Assembly: GCA_963971535.1 (NCBI GenBank)
Contig: OZ020591.1
Span: forward strand, 208,501 to 272,500
Length of the DNA stretch: 64,000 bases
Direction of reading: 5' to 3'
From: Notolepis coatsorum
Taxonomy: Eukaryota > Chordata > Actinopteri > Aulopiformes > Paralepididae
A program made the position numbers and the translations under genes. This document shows positions 1 to 12,080 of the stretch, in pieces (positions within the stretch are counted from its first letter, which is position 1; every line of letters begins with the position of its first letter). A model generated the notes under the pieces. That model did not search any database. It saw only the letters and a program-made list of their open reading frames with translations, and had not been told where the DNA came from.

Positions 1-948
1 TCCATTCATCGCCCTCACGGATACGGACAAGATGGTAGGCACTCCGGAGGTCCAGCTTGGTGAAGAACGAGGCCTGGGTCAGTGGCTCGAAGGTGGAGCT
101 CATGAGAGGTAGAGGGTACTTGTTCTTGATGGTGATCTCGTTGAGCTGACGATAGTCGATGCAGGGTCGCAGGTCCCCATCCTTCTTACCAACAAAGAAG
201 AAACCGGCCGCCACCGGGGAGGAGGAAGGCCGAATGAGTCCTGCTTCCAATGACTCAGAGATGTAGAGATCCATCGCCTTCTTCTCCGGAACTGTCAGAC
301 TGTAGAGGTGGCTACCGGGAAGGGGAGCCCCTTGGCGGAGGTCGATGGCGCAGTCATAGGGGCGGTGAGGTGGAAGGGCCTGAGCCCTGGATTTACTGAA
401 AACCTCCAAGAGGTCGTGGTACTCGGGAGGTATGGACGAGAGGTCCGGAGGCAACTCACCAGCGGGCCTCCGGGGCGGGGGACAGGACGCCGCCTGCAGA
501 CACAGGGCGTGACAGGAGGAGCTCCAGCCCTTGATGGTACCGGAGGACCAGGCGATGTGGGGCTCGTGCAGCGCGAGCCAGGGCCTACCCAGGACCACCG
601 GGACAAGGGGGGATTGGGTGATGAGGAACTGGATTCTCTCGACGTGGTTCCCAGCGATGGTCAGCACGACTGGGCCGGTGCGTTGAGAGATGTCGGCCAG
701 GCGGTGTTGGTCCAACGAGAAGATCTCCAAGGGCCTCACAAGGTCCTCAAGTGGAATGTTGGCTCGGGTAGCGAACTCGAAGTCGAGGAAATTCTCGTCT
801 GCCCCAGAGTCGATGAGGGCCTCCACCGTGGCACGTTGGTCCCCCCAGGCCAGGGTGACGCTCATCAGATGGTCAGGTGGTGCGCGGCGCTGGGAATGGG
901 AAAAACGGCTCACCAGGATCTCCCGGGGTCTCGGCGAGCCTGATCTTT
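1..948 (-). CDS. Ty3/Gypsy pol, partial (protease and start of reverse transcriptase)
   Basis: Reading the minus strand, a frame stays open from about 948 to the window edge at position 1, with no stop. It begins in the -1 frame relative to gag, near 945-951. An in-frame ATG at 865-863 precedes an aspartic-protease block with DSGADENFLD (active-site D-S/T-G), then a pol linker, then the RT entry region: FFVGKKDGDLRPCIDYRQLN, NKYPLPLM and FFTKLDLRSAYHLVRI. That order is diagnostic of Ty3/Gypsy pol, which cleaves the polyprotein and copies the element's RNA. The catalytic YxDD box, RNase H and integrase would lie outside the window. The readable part is intact, so this may be a young copy. The chromovirus-like (Sushi-type) assignment is inference from the gag. 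Confidence 0.9.
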
Positions 949-1968
949 TGGCCAGGTGGGGCAGTCGGCGATTCGGTGTCCCGCACCTCCGCAGTAGAGG
1001 CAGAGACCGGACCTGAGCCTTGCCTCACGCTCCGCCTGGCTCAGATGAGAGCGTCCCAGCTGCATGGGTTCCTCCTCGCGAACCGAACGGGGAGGCCTGC
1101 TACCACCAGTAGTGTTGAGGACAGGGTGTCCAGGAGTGACGTCATGCGTCCGGGGAATCCGGGGTACCTCAGGAGGTAACAGTCGGGTCCTCTCGCGCCT
1201 TCTCTCCAGGAGGCATCCGTCGATGCGGATGACGAGGCTAAACAGGTCCTCGAGGGAGTCGGGCAACTCCCGGGTAGCGAGCTGGTCCCGGACTGCGTCA
1301 CTGAGTCCCCTCAAGAAGGTTAGGCGAAGTGCAGGGTCGTTCCATCCACTCTCCACCGCCGCCAGTCGAAACTCCAGGACATAGTCCGTCACCCTGCCGC
1401 TCCCCTGTCGGAAAGTCCCCAACCTCGCTCCGGGGTCCAGACCTCGGGCTGGATGGTGGAGCTCCGCCACGAAGTCTGGATAGGAGAAAACAAAATCTGC
1501 ATCCATTGCCCAGGAGGAAGTGACCCACTGGGCAGCATGGCCTGAAAGCAAGTTCGTCATATAAGCCACTTGGGACCCTCGAGCAGTAAAACGGCTTGGT
1601 TGATGACGGAAAACCAACTCACATTGCATGATGAATGTGGCACACTCCTCGGGATTGCCGTCGAACAGCCGTGGGACGGAGAGACGGGGTTCCCGAGGTG
1701 CGGGATCTGCTGGGGCTGCGGTGAATGCTCCTGAAGGATGTGAAGGAAGTAAAGCATTAACGGTGTCGCTCAGCGAGTGAAGCTGAGCGAGAATACCGGA
1801 TTGTTGTCCCGCCAGAGCGGCCATTGACCCTTGAATAGGCAGGACCTGTTCCCTGAGATCTTGCACCGCAGCCGCAGCCCTCTCTAGTTGGAGACTGTGA
1901 TCCCTGGTCAACTCGACTTGATTAGCAAGTGCGGTTCTGACCCTCTCTGTGTCGGCTGGGGTCGTCAT
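910..1968 (-). CDS. Ty3/Gypsy gag with zinc knuckle
   Basis: A 352-residue frame starts at the ATG complement at 1968. The N-terminus is predicted helical (about residues 1-80). The middle has retrotransposon-gag signatures (PRLFDGNPEECATFIMQCEL, then YPDFVAELHH and a region rich in W, F and L). Near the C-terminus is a CCHC zinc knuckle, CLYCGGAGHRIADC, which binds RNA during packaging. Gag proteins of this layout belong to vertebrate Ty3/Gypsy chromovirus-like elements, the group from which the mammalian PEG10/RTL genes came. The stop lies at 912-910, and pol begins in the -1 frame just upstream of it, so the two are probably joined by ribosomal frameshifting. No internal stop is seen. Confidence 0.9.
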   Translation of the reverse strand: MTTPADTERVRTALANQVELTRDHSLQLERAAAAVQDLREQVLPIQGSMAALAGQQSGILAQLHSLSDTVNALLPSHPSGAFTAAPADPAPREPRLSVPRLFDGNPEECATFIMQCELVFRHQPSRFTARGSQVAYMTNLLSGHAAQWVTSSWAMDADFVFSYPDFVAELHHPARGLDPGARLGTFRQGSGRVTDYVLEFRLAAVESGWNDPALRLTFLRGLSDAVRDQLATRELPDSLEDLFSLVIRIDGCLLERRRERTRLLPPEVPRIPRTHDVTPGHPVLNTTGGSRPPRSVREEEPMQLGRSHLSQAEREARLRSGLCLYCGGAGHRIADCPTWPKDQARRDPGRSW

Positions 1969-1984
1969 TTTGGTTGGATCGTAA

Positions 1985-3049
1985 TGTTATGGTTTGACAC
2001 CGACCCCAAACGCAACGACACAAGAGAGTAGGATTCAGAGTTGCCAAAAACAGGGGCTTGTTTATTGAGACTAATTAAACAGCATAGAATAGGAAGAGTC
2101 TAAACAAGACAGGAATTCAAGCAAGGATGAAAATGTTCTGCTGCTCTGCAGCTTCTCCCGAGGTGGTAGTAGGGGGTAGCAGATGCTGACGTCAGAGCCG
2201 CTCTGCAGACCTCTCTCGGCAGAATCTCCGAGGTGATGCAGGACCGAGAGAGAGAGAGAGGGAGCGAGTCAACACAGGGTGCAGGTAGAACGAGCAGGAG
2301 AACAGGAGAGGTGACTTGTACCCAAAAACAAAAGTTATCCAAGTGAACTAATCTTCGTGTAAACACACACAGTGAGCAATGTTCCAAAACACAATCCCAA
2401 GTGAAAAATATCTTCGGTGCAAAAATAGACACTGAGAGCGAAGTCCAAAATACAATCCAATGTGATAATATCTTCGGTGTGAAAAACACACAGTGGGAGA
2501 TGTTAGGTCAAAATATTATCCCAGTGAAACAATCAAAAAGGCAACCGCTGGGTGAGTGACTGTCTGATAAAAAGGTGGTAATCTTCAGTGTTATAAAAAC
2601 ACACGAAAACGGAACTTGATCAAAGACAGTCATTAAAAACTCACCCAGGCGTTGTGCGTAAAGAGCGCTGGAACAGCAGCGGAGCGAGCGCGTCGCCACG
2701 GGAAAAAGGTGTCCAAGAGGAAGGCTTCTTGGATATCCTGGAGGTAAAGCACAGGGAACAACAGCAGCAGCAGGAACGGCGAATGCAAACAGAAAATATC
2801 AAAACGATCCAACAAAACTTGAGTGGGGAAACGGGGTATAAATAATACGGGATTGATTGATTGACAAGCAGTGACAGCTGGGGGATGTGATTGAAAAGCG
2901 TGTGGAAGGGAGAGAACCAATCAACGACGTCTCTGGGAAGAAGCGTGTGAATGGGGGAATGAAATGATTAACAGAAACAAATGGAAAACAGAGCGAGGTG
3001 GTTTAAAGGAACAGAGCGAGTAGGTGAGCAAGGACAGAAACCTCACAGG
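1985..3049 (-). repeat. Probable 5' LTR of the Gypsy element
   Basis: On the minus strand this block starts TGTGAGGTTTCTG and ends CATAACA directly before the gag leader, giving TG...CA ends of the expected kind. A minus-strand AATAAA lies near 2059-2064, about 75 nt before the 3' edge, as expected for the polyadenylation signal of an LTR. It contains diverged tandem repeats (2345-2600). The second LTR and target duplication are outside the window, so the edges are inferred. Confidence 0.45.
2345..2600. repeat. Diverged ~62-bp tandem repeats inside the LTR
   Basis: Four imperfect copies of a unit containing ATCTTCGGTGyaAAAAcAcA, CAGTGagcgAtGTyCAAAA and ACAATCCcA start near 2350, 2411, 2471 and 2579. 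They lie in the U3-like part of the probable Gypsy LTR, where repeated blocks often act as enhancers; that role is inference. Confidence 0.7.
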
Positions 3050-6000
3050 TATGGTGATATAGGTGAACAGGGGCTTGTTCGAAGCATAGCGCGTAGGCTT
3101 TTGTAAATATTGATCAGATTAGCCGGACACCTCGAAAGTTTTAACAGGGAGGGGATTTTTTCGGAGAATATCAGCCGATCTAACTGTAGTCGATCCGATA
3201 TTGAGGGTTGATTAGAAGGGTAGGCGGGATTTGCTTGTTAGCCGTGAGAAGGGTAATTACAGAAAGCAAAAAGCCGCAGCAAATCCGATTAGAACGTGTT
3301 TGGCTTCGGCGTCCTATTTCGACACGTTCGTCGCGGCAAAACGGGGACAGAAGCGCTTATCAACACATCGTTTAATAGTACTGTTTACAAATGTAGGTGT
3401 ACATTGCATGTATTGTATGTATGCAGAGCGGCCTTGACGAGGGTTGTTGTGTTGTGACGTGGATCAGAACAATACGAGTCTGTGAATCATATGGAAGTTG
3501 GGGCTAACTAGCTTAGCTCTGTGGAGGAGCCGCGGTAATCTAGGGATGTTAGGGCGGTGATGTGTGAGAATTGACGGAACACTGTGGCGGCAATTGCTGT
3601 TTAGAAGCGAATCGAGGCGTAAGTTGAGGAGATTGTGGCTGTTTTGAGGGTTATATTTAATGCGGTAACAATTGTGTACGTTATTATGGTGGAGGAAGAA
3701 GTCGATGTTTGATGACGTCATAGTGTGGAGAGGAGTGTGTGAACATCCCATATGGAGCCAGGCGGAGAAAGGGTAGGAGACTTGGTTTATGATTCGCGTT
3801 GGACTGTGTAAACGGCGTTGGTATATGAGAATGTTTTAAAATTATTTTCTTTTAAAGTAGTTTGTTATTTGAATATGTGTAAGTTGTTTAGAGTTAGATT
3901 GGTACTGAGCGGACTGAATGAATGTGCGGATCTCGAACGTTGCATAACGCGCGGATCCCGGGAGCGCTTGAACGTCACATCAGGGCTGGCTAGGTTGTTA
4001 GCTTGCGTGCAACTGTTTTGTGGGTTTGCGGGTGACATATGTTATGATTCGAGTTTTGAAAATGATGTTTAGGAAGGGTTAAAGGACGCGGTGGTTGTCG
4101 TTGCATTGTATTAGGACGAAACGGAGTGTTTTGTGATAATAGCACGTTGTCGCGGTATACATTGGTGGCTGTGCGTTTGCGCTACTGCGCATGCGCGTTA
4201 CAACGCGGATCGCTGCATTCATTTTCGTTCGCTCTGAGGATGAATAACGGGTGAGGAAGTATTTGGCATTGTGTTAAAATGTTATTTGTATATTGTACAG
4301 TGTATTTTGTGTAAACAGTAGAAGTGATATGTAATGTATGATGATTAGATATACAGATAGGCAGTTGTGTGAGGATAGTATTGGGCGGAATTTGGTAAAC
4401 TGCTCTACACTGAAAATGACAGTGCTTGCATTGTATTTAATGGATACATTGCTTGGATCTAGTTAAGGTTCACAAACTTAGCTACTCTGGGTGAGTGTAT
4501 CGTTAATAAATAGGAACATATATATACACATTGGACCTGTAAAACTGGGCAATAATATGTTACACAGGGGTATAGTCTTGACCTAGTGGGGTTGGGAGAA
4601 GCTGAGTTGGGAAAGCGCTCTACACTGAAAAGGACATATTGCTTGCATTATATTTAACTAATACATCTACAATACATATCACATGTCACCTATATACAGA
4701 GTCCCAGGAAATCCTGTTTACTGTTTTTGAGTCTTAGCATGATTGGAACTGACCACTAGTATTGTGTTTTATTTCTAATGAGTGGCGTTTGATAAAGATG
4801 CTTATATTTGTATTATGCATGATTAGTGTTGTGCAAATATGTGATTTTAAAATCTGTATAGAATGGGAATTATTTTGAGATTGTTTATGCTTGTTTGAGT
4901 TAATGCTTTAATACACTGTTATTATGGGTAGGACATTTAATGCTTGATACAAGCCTCAGAATTGTAGGGAATTATAATTTATTGATGGAGGCTTGCTGTC
5001 TGTGTTAGAAAACAAGTTTAGGTATGCAATGAAAATGTAATGAATATGTTTGTGATGATTATTTGTAAAAAGATTGCTTTCATTCCGTAGTTTCACTGTG
5101 GTAAAGATACGTGTTATTGTCTGTGACTAGAAGAACAGGCGAATATGTGTTAATTAACCTTCCCCTGGGAGCAGTAGGAATGTGTGTTTTATTCGAACCT
5201 GGGGGCGGCTTGCCCCCAGGGTGAGATGTATGTAATGATTAACCTTTTGATGAAGTTGCAGGAGGGCCTGCATATGGGAAAATGGGGGTGCAAGGGTTTG
5301 CACCAGATGCCAGTAGCCAGAGAGACAAAAGTTGAGAAGGTTATATTGCCCAAGGGGGTAGAAATCCTTTTGAGACAGGACACGGGAAGCCACGGGGGAG
5401 GGCTAAAACCTGTTGTTTATGATCACTGTTATGCTCACAGGAGAGACCTAGAATATCTTCACAGCAGGAAGTGATCATGTTGTATGCTCAGGCGGGGTCA
5501 AGCGGGGCAGCTGGTGCTTACAGTGGCTGTTTTATGACAGGATGACGGTGCAGGTCAGATTAGAGGCGCCAGGAGGGGGGTCACAGCTGGCGAAGATAGG
5601 GGGGTATGGTCAGGAGGTGATAACAGATGACAGATATGCTAAAACCTGTTGTTTACAAACAGGAAGACAGGATGATAAGGTGCTAGTTGGGATAGCATGA
5701 GGGAGACAGGAAGTGACAGGAGGAGGAGACAGGAGCGCTAATACAGAACACAGCTGGGGGAGGAGTGAGCACAGTAGGTTGAATAGGAGCCAAGTCAGAT
5801 GAGGTTATTTACATTGATTAGGGCTGCCTATTTGATAGAAGGAATAGCCTGGGGTTGTCACGGTTCTAGCAGGCTGGGGTGACTTCAGGTTGAAAAAGGG
5901 GTTCTGCTAGACCCTTTGAGTGTAGAGGTTGAGTGTAGATTGTGTTTAGCCTGAGGATGAGTACAGGGAGAACTGAGAGTAGGAGAGAAGGAAAACTAAC

Positions 6001-6074
6001 CATTGTGTGTCTGTGTGTTGGTTGATTAACAAGTGTATGAGAGAGAGTTTGAAAGTATTTGGTTATGATATGTG
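3050..6074. other. Anonymous AT-rich intergenic DNA
   Basis: I see no convincing gene, RNA gene or recognisable transposon here. Short open frames have no family signature. The subregion 5160-5770 is richer in G and A and holds two similar short blocks (AAAACCTGTTGTTTA near 5405 and 5641), suggesting an old repeat. It could be degraded retroelement sequence. Confidence 0.4.
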
Positions 6075-6114
6075 CAGGGCCGCCTCAGGGGGTGTGCGAG
6101 CAGTGCGGTCGCAC

Positions 6115-6204
6115 AGGGCCTCGCAGGAAGGGGGGCCTCGCAAAAAAATAAATATTTTTTTTTCTTTTTTTTTTTTTTGCGAGGCCCCCCTTCCCGCGAG
6201 GCCC
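6115..6204. repeat. Perfect subterminal hairpin in the hAT element
   Basis: The left arm GGGCCTCGCAGGAAGGGGGG plus CCTCGC and an A run pairs with a T run plus GCGAGGCCCCCCTTCCCGCG and AGGCCC across an A/T-rich loop. Near-perfect pairing over about 25 GC-rich base pairs plus the A/T runs would form a very stable cruciform or RNA stem. Confidence 0.85.
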
Positions 6205-6738
6205 TTTTTCATCACAGACCTAAAATCTAGTTTTGCTTATATGCTTATATATTTCACATTAGACACGTTTGTAGAATGTGTCTGACTTGTTCCTGGGGCT
6301 CTGCAGCAGACATACTCACTATTGGAGCTCTGGGGCTCTGCAGCAGACATACTATTGGTTTCAACGAAGGGAGTGGTTACATCATGTGTATGTGGAGGAG
6401 GTTATGCTTAGTTATGCCAGCCAAGACGAAGAGGTCGGTCATTATCAGTCGGTCGGTCACCAAGGAACGTTGACGAAAGGCCTCTCGCTGGCGGGACAAA
6501 TGGCCGGAGCCTTGTCATGGTACAGTCGGGATATAGCCATGATGATGTCGGCTAGTAGCTAGCTTAGCTAAAGGCTAACTAGCGTTAGCTAACCTAGAGA
6601 CAGCGCATGCAGCCAAGATGAAGAGGATGGTCGTTTGGCAGATGAACTTCGTCAACTCCACGTGGTTGTCTCCATCCTCTTGGACGTTTGGTGAGTTTTT
6701 AACCTATTCTATTAACTCTATTCTATTCCCGCCCTGGA

Positions 6739-6740
<2 letters not shown>

Positions 6741-6802
<62 letters not shown>
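6741..6802. repeat. (CT)n microsatellite
   Basis: Uninterrupted CT dinucleotides. They create a false serine/leucine reading frame on the plus strand. Confidence 0.95.
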
Positions 6803-6805
<3 letters not shown>

Positions 6806-8107
6806 AGCCAAACTGGCCGACTAGCTGTTGTAGTACTACTAATAGCTAACGGTGTGTGGCCTGGTGTCAGCACCTGTATTGCTTTTCTCACATTGTACAG
6901 TTTTTCAGTCGTAGCCGCATAGCTTGCTTCTGCGTTAGCTAATGGTTAGCGATAGCCGGGTTGAGCTAACTGTTAGCCAGTTAGCTGTTTAGCTACGACG
7001 TTAGCTGCCGGCTGCGCTCGGTTGGGAACGTTAGTTTGATGCTATCAGTTAGCCTAGAGTTAGCTGTTAGCTTGTGCTACGACCATTGACATTAGCCGTG
7101 AGAATAGCAGGGGGTTCTGGCACTCTGACTACGACATCATCTTTGACAGAAGATGTAGTCGGGCCTGCACCATGACAAGGCTCTGGCCATAGCTTATTTT
7201 TGTCCCGCCAGCGAGAGGCCTTTCGTCAACGTGGAGACCTGTGTTGCGGCCTTTCGCCCTGCGTTCCTTGGTGCAGGTAAGATGAATGAAAATGTCATGA
7301 CATTACCCCACTCTTCCTTCCTTCCCCTCCCGAATGTTTTGTTAATAACGATGTTTTTTTCCAGGCAAAACATATGTTACTTCACAACATTTGGAGATAC
7401 GACATGTGCTGTGTGTGAATTCATTGTCTTGGTCGTTTGTGTAGCTTGGGTAGCGTTGGGCCGTTGGCCAAAGCTGTGTGTGGCCTGGTGTCAGTAGCCT
7501 ACCTGGCTAGCCTATTTAGCTGATGTCGGCCATTGGCTCCTTGCTGCTTTGTTTTCTCTGGTATAGACCTCTTCTCTTTGGATTAAAGTGTTGATCTTTG
7601 TCCTTTTGGATCTATGTATATTCATGTTGCCTTTGTGAAGTTATCTTTTCCTTCTGTTTTGTTCTTTCATTAAAAGTTGAATATCCTTTAGGGGGTCATC
7701 TTTGCTTATCTCTCTCATACATGCTCTCTCTCTAACACACACACACGACAAACACACATGCTCTCTCTCTCTCTCTCTCTCTTTCTAACACACACAGTCT
7801 GCCTATGGCGGCCTTTCTCGATGGCTAGGCTGTCCTCGCTGAGTCCGTACCTAGTCAAGGATCTTCAGTCACAGTGCTCAGGTATTCTGCCACTGTGTAC
7901 TCTCTGTTTAGGGTCAAATAGCATTTCAATTTCTTTCCAATGCGTCTCTCTCTCTGTACACTGTATATTGACTGTAGAACGGGAGCTCTCTCTCGCTCTC
8001 TCTCTTGCTATATGTTGACTGTATCATGCCCAGCCTCGGGCAGCGCTATTATTTAAGAATATGTTGACTGTATGAAAAAAATAAAATAAATAAATAAATA
8101 ATATACA

Positions 8108-8138
<31 letters not shown>

Positions 8139-8224
8139 TACATTTGGGGGGGGGGGGGGGGGGGGGCTCGCGTTTAAATCTCGCACAGGGCCTCGCATTT
8201 CTCCCAGGTGGCCCTGGATATGTG

Positions 8225-11200
8225 TAATATATGTGTTTGCAGAGGACAATGTTAAATGGTCAGAGTGACTGTGGATGATTGAGTGTGGTCTGTTTTTTGT
8301 CTGTGTTTTTTCTTTTCAGTGAATGACTGAGGCCGGTGATGACAGGTAGTAGACCGAGTCTGTTATCTAGTTAAGGCCTAACAATAGGCAGGATGCTAGA
8401 TCTTGTGGTAAGCCAACTGACTACTTTTAGTGTAAGCCATGTCTAGTTATAGTTAAAACAATAGGGACGATAATAAGTGTTTTTATTTATTTTACGTGAT
8501 TTTGTTTCTTTTGAATCACTGCCTGGGAACTCAATATACGTATGAATGGTATTGAAGTGTGAACTGTGAGATATTGGATGAAAGGAGTTTGTTTTATTGT
8601 GTTCATTTGATTTTATTTCTTTAGAATGGTTTGTCAGTACATATGTCTATTTTAATTTTTGATTGTGTGGACTGAATGTGTTTGTATGGAGCCTGTAGGG
8701 GGGACTGTGCTAAACATAGAGGTGTCAAGTCACAAAGACATGTTTGAATGGGGCAGTTGTGTGATGGTGATGAGTGACAAAGTTGTGTGCGTGTGAAGTT
8801 TGAAGCTTGTTGTTTTTATTGATTTGCTGTTTTAAGTATGAATGGTAATTTCACATGTTGCAAAACATGTGGTTGAAGGATGTGGTATATTTAGATATTT
8901 TGTTAATTATTTGTCTTTGTCTTTTTTCTAATCTGCTTTTTATGGTCTGGGTGTGAGAGGAGAGGACTGGTGAAGGCTGAGATGCATTGGAACAGGTCGA
9001 AGACAGATAAGTAGTGCCACCGCATTTGCATAGGGATTTTGATGGCTTCCCTTATAAAGTATGTTGACATATTGTGTAAAAGGATTTGCTTTGTGCTTGT
9101 GTTTCTTCAACAGCTCAGTCGAGGGGGATTGCAGATCAGCAGCGGGAGGACACATGAATACATTACATTAACACGGTAACGTAGAATTTCATCTTCCCTG
9201 CTTCTCTGCAGTCCAATGGTGGTCAATTACAAATTGTGGTGAGAGAATTCTTGTACACGAAGACCCCCGTCTATACAGACCCCATACAGGGGGGGCCAGG
9301 TTGTATTAACTGAACAGATGTGGCTTGGAGAAATGTCCACGCTAAAGGAGTCGTCTGACGACAGGTTGTCATGAGATAATAGATGACTAGACCTGGGGCA
9401 TGTGACCTGGCCTGGGGACGGAGCCGGTCTGAGGGCTGAGCTGAAAATGTGTGGACAAGGTTCTCTGTGGAGTTATGAAGTTTTGATTGGACTGTAGGGG
9501 ACAGGGACATGACTGAATAGCTACTGATGGGCTTTGTTTTGTGCACATTTGATTGGTAGGACGCACAAACAAAGGGCGGATAGATTACACAACGCAGGGT
9601 AAAGACGCATTCACATAGGTAGGTTATGGCCAGAGTAAGTGAGAGACATTTTTCGTTGAAAATCTGCTTTCCTCTGCCAGACTGGGCTGTGGAAACCAAG
9701 GTGGTAAGGTTATGACCATTATATGTGTCATAAAGGGGGGAGGATAGATGGGAAGCAATTGATTGATTATGCAAATATGATTGTACTAAGATAAAATTAG
9801 CAGAAAGAAGAGATTATTTCAGAGAATGAATGTAAAGTGAAAATATTGTGATACTAATTACGTTTTCTCTCCCAGATCATATAAAAGAATGTGGAACCAA
9901 ACGTTCTGTAACTTAAGAAAATTGTGTTTTTAAAAATTGTGTTTTATTATACTTTAAGGTGTAATGTTTAGATTAAATTGTTTTATTGTTTTCAACAAAC
10001 CCAAAAGTTGTTGTTTAAAAGGTGGGCCTCTGGCTAATGAGCCTTGAGGAGAAGAAACTCATTGATGATATGTACCAGAGAATAATGAAAGAAAAATGTG
10101 AGAAAAAAGGGGGAAAAAAATGAGAAAAATTTGAAAAAATGATTTTTATTATTATATTGTATGGTTAGTATGTATAGAAAATCAAGTCAATATACAGTAT
10201 ATGACAATGTGAATTGCCAAAGTGGGGAATGTGGTAATATTGCCTGTGAATTTCATAATTAATATGTGTGAATAAATTAGAGAACCATAATGTAAAGCCA
10301 GGTGTACCTTTCAATAGCAGAGTGGACTCAGTGGCTAAATAAGGAACCATACTGGAGACAGTTGCAGCAGATAACAGCAGGAACAGTTATTTCAACCCAC
10401 ACTCAAGCAATGACTAATTTAGAGAACAAACAACACCTTCTCGAATTGACTGTATGTAAATGTAGAAGCAGAAGACAGCTGGGCTAACCAGAGACCAGAT
10501 ACGGGCTCAGACTGGTTGAAGAGCAGAATCTATTAATCAACTGTTTAGTATCAAAAGGTCTCATATGATGTCTGGTATCAGTCTAAGAAAGCACTGACTG
10601 TACTTGGATGATATTAGACATCTATAACCATATAGAAGGAATGTTAAAGTTATATATTCATTTAGAGGAGATTTGGGCAGCCAAGGAGGGGGGCCATCAA
10701 GACCCCCCCTTCTGTTCACTGAAGGAAGACAATGACGGGGGCCACCAGCGGCCCCCTCTGTTTATTGAGTCAAGACCCACACAGGAGATCAAGGAGGTGG
10801 GGGCAGCCGGCCCCCACAGAGAAACCCAGAGGTGGGGGCAGCCAGCCCCCTCAGAAGACCGCCCACAGAGGACCACCTGATTGGACCAAAATGTATTACT
10901 GGAATATTATGATTGGAGGGAAGTTATAGTATATAAGAGCGAACATATTGGTAGTTCAGGAGCCCAGACCCCCCACCCCAGGTCTGCGGCTCCACCGCTC
11001 CCCACCCAGAGAATGCTGTTGGCTGATGTTCATGTAAGTAGGCTGGAGGGACCCATTATGTTGGTTAGAATAGAATGTAAAGATACTTATCTTAGAAACC
11101 AGGCTTACTTATATGAACAGGGGCTTACAGTATTTTCTCTATGTTCAAATTATGTTAACAAATGACTGTTGTATGTACCTACATGTTGGGGTTTTGAGAT

Positions 11201-11838
11201 GCAAACCTTGTTGATTCTGTGTACACAACACACATGATTAATGTATTCTGATAATCCTTGTATGTGAAAAGCAACCTTTTATTCACTCTTGGCCCTGTGA
11301 CAAATAAATCAGTTGAGTTGAAATAGAGTTCTGGTTGTCTGGCTATACACGTTTATTTCTCATCTGACTAAGTCAGATGAGGAGACCAACAATTCTATCA
11401 CTTATGATCCTTTCTCCTCCTTCCAGTTAAACGACCTCCTTGTACTGTACAATAACCTTAGATTATTGTTAGGATTCTATAGGATTATACTACAGAAGCT
11501 CAGGAACGAGTGTGAGGGAAGGAGCTAGAGACCGGAGCACTCGAGGCCCAGTAAAAAAGAAATTGTTAGTGGGTGTCTATCATTTCTTTAATAAGTGCCA
11601 AGGATGGTGTGGCATATCAGGCGTCGTGCTGGTCTAAGGGAATTCTGAGACTTGATCAATCTTTTTTATTCTCTGAACCTCTTATGGGGGGTGACTTTTG
11701 AGTCGACTGGGGGACTAGGTCCTTTTCTCTTGTGCCAGGTCTAGGTTAGTGGTAGACTGTCTATTTTTATTTTTTTCTCTTTTTATTTCTCTCTTGCTCT
11801 GCTGACACAGGATGTTGGTGAAATTTCAGGAGGGGTGA
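8225..11838. other. Intergenic DNA with a possible LTR-like 3' block
   Basis: No gene is recognised. The stretch 10608-11400 has some LTR-like traits on the plus strand: a TATATAAG at 10930-10937, then GC-rich sequence, then AATAAA near 11305. Preceding it are four GC hairpins (10686-10856). I found no second copy and no target duplication, so an LTR call would be a guess. Confidence 0.35.
10686..10858. repeat. Four successive G-run/C-run hairpins
   Basis: Four short inverted repeats follow one another: GGGGGGCC...CCCCCC, GGGGGCCACCAGCGGCCCCC, GGGGGCAGCCGGCCCCC and GGGGGCAGCCAGCCCCC. Each has a G-run arm, a 6-10 nt loop and a C-run arm. Spacing is about 32-60 bp. Confidence 0.8.
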
Positions 11839-12016
11839 ATGTAACAAGTGTCAAATGAACATTGTTTTATTATTATTATGAAGGATTGAAACGTCACCAA
11901 ATCCTATGTTTACAAATGTTTACAAATGTTTATGATTTCATTATACCAAAGACACTTTTATTTGAACGGTCACTTTGAGAAAGTTCAAGAGCTTTGCCTT
12001 CCGGTTCAATTATTAG

Positions 12017-12080
12017 CGCAGTGTTAGAGGTAACCTTTTCCGGGTTGGGTTCAGTTTGCAACCAGCACCCAACGTGAAAG
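12017..12080 (+). other. Putative 5' exon ending in a canonical splice donor
   Basis: The segment 12050-12080 ends ...AACGTGAAAG and is followed by GTACGT, a strong donor. The same 31 bases recur at 22437-22467, where they are joined directly to the sequence of the 22240-22305 exon, as in a spliced transcript. A short open frame runs from 12017 and stays open across both junctions in the spliced copy. The gene is not recognised; the exon's 5' edge is unknown. Confidence 0.55.

Larger units (their letters stand above)
6075..8216. mobile_element. Non-autonomous hAT-superfamily transposon
   Basis: The left end reads CAGGGCCGCCTC and the right end, on the opposite strand, CAGGGCCACCTGGG. The element is flanked by a perfect 8-bp duplication, GATATGTG (6067-6074 and 8217-8224). 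CAGxG termini and 8-bp duplications define the hAT superfamily. No transposase frame remains, so it must have been moved by an enzyme in trans. Inside lie a perfect subterminal hairpin (6115-6204), a (CT)n tract (6741-6802), a pair of inverted internal segments (about 6458-6535 and 7155-7277), an AT-dinucleotide run (8100-8130) and a poly-G run. Confidence 0.9.

Noticed and set aside
308-943. 211-aa plus-strand frame and overlapping short frames
   Set aside because: Antisense shadow of Gypsy pol and gag, whose minus-strand motifs are clear.
6618-6824. Plus-strand frame ending in repeated Leu-Ser
   Set aside because: Produced by the (CT)n microsatellite.
9271-9774. 167-aa minus-strand frame
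   Set aside because: No family motif, no second exon or partner; compatible with chance.
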